From NCBI GenBank assembly GCA_947575275.1, contig CANPMS010000014.1:1-46728 (forward strand): a stretch of DNA of 46,728 nt, in the 5' to 3' direction. The notes under the pieces were generated by a model, which had not been told where the DNA came from, searched no databases, and was given only the letters and a program-made list of their open reading frames with translations. A program made the position numbers and the translations under genes. This DNA comes from an uncultured Clostridium sp. Lineage in GTDB: Bacteria; Bacillota; Clostridia; Lachnospirales; Lachnospiraceae. Every line of letters begins with the position of its first letter. Position 1 is the stretch's first letter. Below, piece after piece: positions 42,479 through 46,728 of this stretch.

Positions 42479-42892
42479 ATGGAAGAGATTAAGACTTTAA
42501 TTCAGGCAGCGTCAGGCGCTATGTCAGGCGCCTATGCGCCCTACTCCGGTTTCCAGGTGGGGGCGGCGCTTTTGACCAGGGACGGAAGGATTTATACCGG
42601 CTGCAATATTGAGAATGCAGCATACACCCCTACGAATTGTGCGGAACGGACAGCGTTTTTTAAAGCGCTCAGTGAGGGGGAACGTGATTTTGAGGCGATT
42701 TGTATCATAGGTGGAACGCACGGCTGTGCCACAGATTATACTGCACCCTGCGGCGTCTGCCGTCAGGTGATGATGGAGTTTTGTAATCCTGAAACCTTTC
42801 GTATTATTCTGGCGATTGATGCAGAACAGTACCGTGAGTTTACTCTTAGGGAGCTTTTGCCGTTAGGCTTTGGACCAGAGAATTTGCGGTGA
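42479..42892 (+). CDS. cdd: Cytidine deaminase
   Basis: 137 residues from the ATG with GGAGAAAG upstream; the frame extends to 42437 inside the preceding gene but that would be longer than the family. Zinc ligands are the Cys in NCAERTAFF, with catalytic Glu, and the pair in PCGVCRQVM: the three-cysteine tetrameric type. Cytidine becomes uridine, which feeds the phosphorylase upstream. Confidence 0.92.
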   Translation: MEEIKTLIQAASGAMSGAYAPYSGFQVGAALLTRDGRIYTGCNIENAAYTPTNCAERTAFFKALSEGERDFEAICIIGGTHGCATDYTAPCGVCRQVMMEFCNPETFRIILAIDAEQYREFTLRELLPLGFGPENLR

Positions 42893-42966
42893 GTGGGCTG
42901 CCAGGCTTATAGTGAAATGAGAGGATGCAGAGAATCAGAGGAGTGATGGAAAGGAGCATACAGCAT

Positions 42967-44163
42967 ATGGAAGAAAGAACATACAGGAGAGTGTTTATAA
43001 TCGTGGTGGATTCCCTGGGTGTGGGGAGCTCTGGGGATGCGGCTGAGTACCATGACGAGGGTGCAGATACTCTGGGACATATCTCCCAGAGTGTGGATGT
43101 GTTTCATATTCCGAACCTTCAAAAGCTGGGCTTGGCAAATCTCCACCCTTTAAAACAGGTGGAACCGATAAAAAAGCCTCTGGCGTACTATACCAAGATG
43201 AGTGAGAGAAGCCGTGGCAAGGATACGATGACGGGGCACTGGGAGCTGATGGGGTTAAAGACAGAAAAGCCTTTTATTACCTTTACAGATACAGGATTTC
43301 CTCCAGAGCTGATTGCGGAGCTGGAGCGGCGGACGGGGCACAAGGTTATTGGCAACAAGGCGTCCAGCGGGACAGAAATCCTGGATGAACTGGCTGAGGA
43401 GGAGATTGCCACCGGACATATGATTGTTTACACATCAGCGGATTCGGTGCTTCAGATTTGCGGTAATGAGGAGACTTTTGACTTAAAGGAGCTTTACCGC
43501 TGTTGTGAGATTGCAAGGGAACTGACCATGCGGGATGAGTGGAAGGTGGGACGTGTGATTGCCCGTCCGTATGTGGGAAGAAAAAAGGGTGAGTTTAAGC
43601 GTACCAGCAACCGTCATGATTATGCGGTGAAGCCTTTTGGACGCACTGCGCTGGATGGGCTGAAGGATAAAGGACTTGATGTTATTTCGGTGGGGAAAAT
43701 CAACGACATTTTTGCAGGGCAGGGAATTACAGAGGCGTTTCATTCCAACAGCTCTGTGCATGGAATGGAGCAAACGATAGAGCTGGCAGATCGTCCGTTC
43801 CACGGGCTGTGTTTTGTAAATCTGGTTGATTTTGATGCATTGTGGGGACACCGGAGGGATTCGGAAGGTTATGCCCGGGAGCTGGAGCGGTTTGATGAGA
43901 GGCTGGGAGTGCTCCTGGAAAAGCTGGGTGAAGATGATATTTTGATGATTACGGCGGATCATGGGAATGATCCCACATATACGGGGACGGATCATACCCG
44001 TGAGAAAGTGCCGCTTCTAATCTATTCCAAAGGATTTACAGGGAGCGGAGCGCTGCCGGAGACGGATACGTTTGCGGCTGTGGGAGCTACGGCAGCGGAT
44101 CTGTTCGGCGTGGAGATGCCAGAGGGAACGATTGGGGAATCTCTTCGGGAGAAACTGGTCTGA
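42967..44163 (+). CDS. deoB: Phosphopentomutase
   Basis: 398 residues. The start chosen has GGAG ten bases upstream; the frame is open from 42925 but the family begins near here ([14 protein letters not shown]). It belongs to the alkaline phosphatase superfamily: metal sites in [20 protein letters not shown] and [10 protein letters not shown], and the phosphoacceptor Thr in [12 protein letters not shown]. It turns (deoxy)ribose-1-phosphate into the 5-phosphate, closing the salvage route of this cluster. Confidence 0.94.
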   Translation: MEERTYRRVFIIVVDSLGVGSSGDAAEYHDEGADTLGHISQSVDVFHIPNLQKLGLANLHPLKQVEPIKKPLAYYTKMSERSRGKDTMTGHWELMGLKTEKPFITFTDTGFPPELIAELERRTGHKVIGNKASSGTEILDELAEEEIATGHMIVYTSADSVLQICGNEETFDLKELYRCCEIARELTMRDEWKVGRVIARPYVGRKKGEFKRTSNRHDYAVKPFGRTALDGLKDKGLDVISVGKINDIFAGQGITEAFHSNSSVHGMEQTIELADRPFHGLCFVNLVDFDALWGHRRDSEGYARELERFDERLGVLLEKLGEDDILMITADHGNDPTYTGTDHTREKVPLLIYSKGFTGSGALPETDTFAAVGATAADLFGVEMPEGTIGESLREKLV

Positions 44164-44229
44164 TAGGGGATTTCTGCCCCATACAGAACAGTGTATATGT
44201 GTTATTCGGCATAGAAAAACATAAATTCG

Positions 44230-44258
44230 TTGATTTGTTCACATATCTGTGATATGCT
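44230..44258 (+). promoter_or_regulatory. Probable promoter of the restriction-modification unit
   Basis: TTGATT (44230-44235), 17-base spacer, TATGCT (44253-44258). Confidence 0.5.
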
Positions 44259-44287
44259 CTAAAAATATAAGGAGTGGGCGTTGTGGC

Positions 44288-44404
44288 TGTAACATACCCC
44301 TTGATACTATCGAGAAGATATGTAATACGCTTCATTGTAGCGTTGATGATATTTTGGAATTTACCCAGCATGAAGCAGAGAGGAGCTACTATGAGCATAA
44401 ATAG
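44288..44404 (+). pseudogene. C-terminal remnant of an XRE-type HTH regulator
   Basis: In the frame not used by the methyltransferase the DNA reads IPLDTIEKICNTLHCSVDDI followed by LEFTQHEAERSYYEHK and a stop. DTIEKIC-x-LHCSVDDILEF is the typical end of small Cro/CI-type regulators. The DNA-binding helices that should precede it are absent, so it is truncated. The stop lies 14 bases inside the methyltransferase start, the geometry of a once-coupled regulator or controller protein. Confidence 0.6.
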
Positions 44405-45371
44405 CAGTGGGCAGCTGTCTTTGATTTTCGATGAGGAAATATTTCATAAAGGAATGACGAATGATATTTTGCCAGAGACTGTTTTTGATTTTCGTGATCT
44501 ATTTTCTGCTCCGATAAACGAAGAGTACCAACAGAGCAACAATTCCATAGCTATTCTTGGAGACAGTCTTTCAGTTTTGAGAAAGATGAAGGATAAGTCT
44601 GTTCAGCTTATCTTCGCAGATGCACCTTATAATATTGGAAAAGATTTTGGAAATAACAGAGATAAGTGGGAAACTGTCCAAGATTATATTGAGTGGTGCA
44701 AGTCATGGATTGATGAATGTATGAGGATTGTCTCTGATACAGGTACAATGTATTTCATGACAGCAACACAGCATATGCCATATCTTGATGTATTTGTATC
44801 TGAAAAATATAATGTTTTATGTAGAATTATTTGGGCATATGACAGTTCTGGTGTTCAATCAAAAAAAATGTATGGTTCGCTTTATGAGCCTATACTAATG
44901 ATAAACAAGAGTAAGAAGTGTAAATATACTTTTAATTATCAGAATATTCTTGTGGAAGCAAAAACAGGGGCAAAAAGAAAACTTATTGACTATCGAAAAA
45001 ACCCACCTCAACCATATAATACCGAAAAAGTACCGGGGAATGTATGGGATTTTAGCCGAGTAAGATTTAAAATGGATGAATACGAAAATCATCCTACGCA
45101 GAAGCCGGAAGCTCTTATGGAGAGAATTATTAAAGCATCCTCAAAGCCAGGAGATGTAATCTTAGATCCGTTTTCAGGTTCATTTACAACATCCACAGTG
45201 GCAGTTCGTTTGGGAAGAATCAGCGTAGGGATAGATTTGAATGAAGAATACTATGAGATAGGTTTACGCCGCACCGGAATTGCTTCTGAACGAAATGGGA
45301 AGAGACTTGAAAAAATTAAAATTAGAAAGACGAATGCCAAATCTAAATATGTACGGGGAGCCTGCACTTGA
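44391..45371 (+). CDS. Type II DNA methyltransferase (beta class)
   Basis: 326 residues from the ATG with AGGAG five bases upstream; the frame extends to 44274 through the HTH remnant and is not preferred. The catalytic motif IV is FADAPYNIGKDFGN (near residue 80) and motif I is LDPFSGSFTT near the C-terminus; IV before I is the beta order of N6-adenine and some N4-cytosine enzymes. The usual DPPY is DAPY here, and FxGSG reads FSGSF. HPTQKPEALMERII is present. It protects host DNA against the nuclease encoded next; target sequence unknown. Base composition is more AT-rich than flanking housekeeping genes, as for acquired DNA. Confidence 0.85.
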   Translation: MSINSSGQLSLIFDEEIFHKGMTNDILPETVFDFRDLFSAPINEEYQQSNNSIAILGDSLSVLRKMKDKSVQLIFADAPYNIGKDFGNNRDKWETVQDYIEWCKSWIDECMRIVSDTGTMYFMTATQHMPYLDVFVSEKYNVLCRIIWAYDSSGVQSKKMYGSLYEPILMINKSKKCKYTFNYQNILVEAKTGAKRKLIDYRKNPPQPYNTEKVPGNVWDFSRVRFKMDEYENHPTQKPEALMERIIKASSKPGDVILDPFSGSFTTSTVAVRLGRISVGIDLNEEYYEIGLRRTGIASERNGKRLEKIKIRKTNAKSKYVRGACT

Positions 45372-46450
45372 AAATTACGGAGACTTTTATAGCAGATATA
45401 CTGAAAGAGGAATATCCGGCAGATTATCAGAAGGTATATGACAATAGCCCTATGCTTCAATATCTAGACAAGAAAATGAAAGCTGTTCACGGTAACAGTA
45501 AAACACGCAGAAGCTTAGCGAATATCTATGCTATTTATTCTATTCTTTATTTTTACGAAAATGATTTTTATAATCGAAAAGATGAATACTGTCGTTTTGA
45601 AGGGTATGATTATATGCGCCTTTTCAATTTCTACCGCAGTCTATATGGTGGTAGTAAATTGCAGAATTACGCACTGAACTCTCGTGTGAATGGCGAATTT
45701 CATAACAAGATAAAAGATGTTACAAATGATTTAATTATTATCAATAACGGGAAATACCTGATTCATATTGATTACATATATGTAAATGGTCATGACATAA
45801 GCAAGCTCTCTTGCAGAATAATTGAGCGGTATATAGAGTTGCTTATGGCAAAGGATCACGCTCTTATCAACATTTTGGAAGAGTTAAGACATCTCACAGA
45901 TTATTCACAAAAGAAAGAAAAGATTAACGCATTGCTTACTGAAGATGCGGAAGCAAGGATATTTGAAATAATTAGTTATGCTATTTTAAAGAATCATTAT
46001 AAGAATATAAAAGTGTATTTTGGCTATTCGCGAGAAACCATAGCAGAAGTTGAACTTGAACTTTACAAAACTGGAAGAACTAATGCAAATGATGGTGGTA
46101 TTGATTTTGTCATGAGACCTGTCGGCCGATTCTTTCAGGTCACAGAGGTTAATAACTATGGCAAATATCTCTTAGATATAGATAAGGTCATGTATTTTCC
46201 AATCAGCTTTGTAATTAAAACAAAACAAAGTAAGAAGATCGTTTTAGATGATTTAGAGCAGTATATCACTATGCGTTCAAGTGGTATGACGGTCTTGGAA
46301 GAACGATACCAAAAGTCTATTGAAGAAATAATTACAATCAATGAGTTAGAAACTTGGACACGAGAGTTGGGCAATCATGATATTGATGGTATTATTCGAG
46401 ATATTGATATTTACTACAAGATGGAAATGAATATGGACGCTAAAGAATAA
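45368..46450 (+). CDS. Probable type II restriction endonuclease
   Basis: 360 residues, starting at a TTG that overlaps the methyltransferase stop by 4 bases (TTGA), so translation is coupled. The protein is AT-rich encoded and has no close resemblance that I can name. The stretch NDGGIDFVMRPVGRFFQVTE has the spacing of a D-...-E-x active site of PD-(D/E)xK nucleases, though the residue after E-V is N where K is usual. Two helical regions flank it. Assignment rests on coupling to the methyltransferase plus this motif. Cleavage specificity cannot be read. Confidence 0.7.
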   Translation: MKITETFIADILKEEYPADYQKVYDNSPMLQYLDKKMKAVHGNSKTRRSLANIYAIYSILYFYENDFYNRKDEYCRFEGYDYMRLFNFYRSLYGGSKLQNYALNSRVNGEFHNKIKDVTNDLIIINNGKYLIHIDYIYVNGHDISKLSCRIIERYIELLMAKDHALINILEELRHLTDYSQKKEKINALLTEDAEARIFEIISYAILKNHYKNIKVYFGYSRETIAEVELELYKTGRTNANDGGIDFVMRPVGRFFQVTEVNNYGKYLLDIDKVMYFPISFVIKTKQSKKIVLDDLEQYITMRSSGMTVLEERYQKSIEEIITINELETWTRELGNHDIDGIIRDIDIYYKMEMNMDAKE

Positions 46451-46728
46451 AGGTATTTTATATCTTGGGAACTAGACAGCAGGATAACTATGTCAGAAAG
46501 CCCTTTGATGGGGGTCGTGTATCTACATTGGGGCTTCAGAGAAGAGCAGTGGTAAACTACGGCAGGAAATCTGTATCCGCTATGACTTAGTGAGCTTTAT
46601 TCTGCCAGATGACCTGATAAAACAGGGTGGGGGCATTACAGGAAAGTGATTGCCGCCCCCGAAAAAAAAATTTTACCAAAAAAAAAAAAACCGGTTTGTG
46701 GCGGGGGATTTAATAAATTTAATTAAAT
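46451..46728. other. Non-coding right edge with homopolymers
   Basis: No convincing gene. An open stretch of about 40 codons ends at TGA near 46649 (LRQEICIRYDLVSFILPDDL), and another short frame overlaps it; both lack a start and could be relics of mobile DNA. The last 80 bases hold A9 (46662-46670) and A13 (46678-46690) runs and an AT-only tail, unlike the rest of the window. Confidence 0.4.

Noticed and set aside
44274..44390. N-terminal extension of the methyltransferase
   Set aside because: The sequence in the other frame encodes an HTH remnant and the ATG at 44391 has the better ribosome site.
46653..46707. CCGCCCCC ... GGCGGGGG as an inverted repeat at the right edge
   Set aside because: The second arm is a mirror, not a reverse complement; only a CCCCC/GGGGG pairing is possible.
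1..46728. CRISPR arrays, tRNA and rRNA genes
   Set aside because: I saw no regularly spaced repeats, no tRNA cloverleaf and no rRNA sequence on reading both strands by eye; short or divergent tRNAs could be missed without a covariance search.

Overview
The window reads as chromosomal DNA of an anaerobic, low-to-mid GC Firmicute, most likely a gut Lachnospiraceae (class Clostridia). The basis is the protein style (short clostridial MutY, DarA, ANTAR regulator behind glnA, SpoIID, QueH), dense co-directional packing, strong AGGAGG-type ribosome sites with frequent TTG/GTG starts, and a conjugated bile-salt hydrolase. No rRNA, tRNA or CRISPR array was seen. Genus cannot be assigned from sequence alone.

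Layout. 1-2400: an AT-shifted accessory patch holding the 3' end of a polymorphic-toxin-like gene with a ParB/Srx-like tip, its probable immunity gene, a second orphan toxin tail with an immunity-like gene, a third orphan tail and a scrap of IS1182-type transposase. 2400-4760: nrdI on the minus strand, then DUF2809, a WG-repeat lipoprotein and a DUF1905 gene. 4776-11795: a six-gene operon (YtrA-type GntR regulator, ABC-2 ATPase and permease, then a MacA/MacB-like adaptor, ATPase and permease), with an operator palindrome in front and a terminator behind. 11819-13004 (minus): Rrf2 regulator and TcdA, divergent from nadE. 13143-18569: nadE, SpoU methyltransferase, NfeD, SPFH protein and a patatin-like phospholipase. 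18630-22949: argF, small membrane protein, birA, mutY, lipid kinase. 23073-25196: rpoD, queH, ptsH. 25293-28139: TfoX-like gene, bile-salt hydrolase, Dus, lone receiver. 28126-30749: zinc/cadmium efflux module (ArsR repressor with operator, HMA protein, CadA/ZntA ATPase). 30774-32861: glnA behind a promoter and a leader that can form a terminator, followed by an ANTAR RNA-binding regulator. 32871-34960: dapF, SPOR amidase, darA. 35073-35330: a 6S RNA gene with its own promoter and terminator. 35469-38984: AI-2E-family permease and SpoIID. 39141-39277: a hairpin-rich intergenic element. 39383-44163: SEC-C protein, methyltransferase, Hsp33, then a nucleoside-salvage cluster (phosphorylase, cdd, deoB). 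44230-46450: an AT-rich type II restriction-modification pair behind a truncated HTH regulator. The last 280 bases are non-coding, with long homopolymers at the edge.

The most interesting points are the glnA leader/ANTAR pair, a 6S RNA hidden under a false open reading frame, the shuffled toxin-tip array at the left edge, and the restriction-modification insertion at the right edge. Many starts were moved from the longest reading frame to one with a proper ribosome site; each case is explained in its entry.
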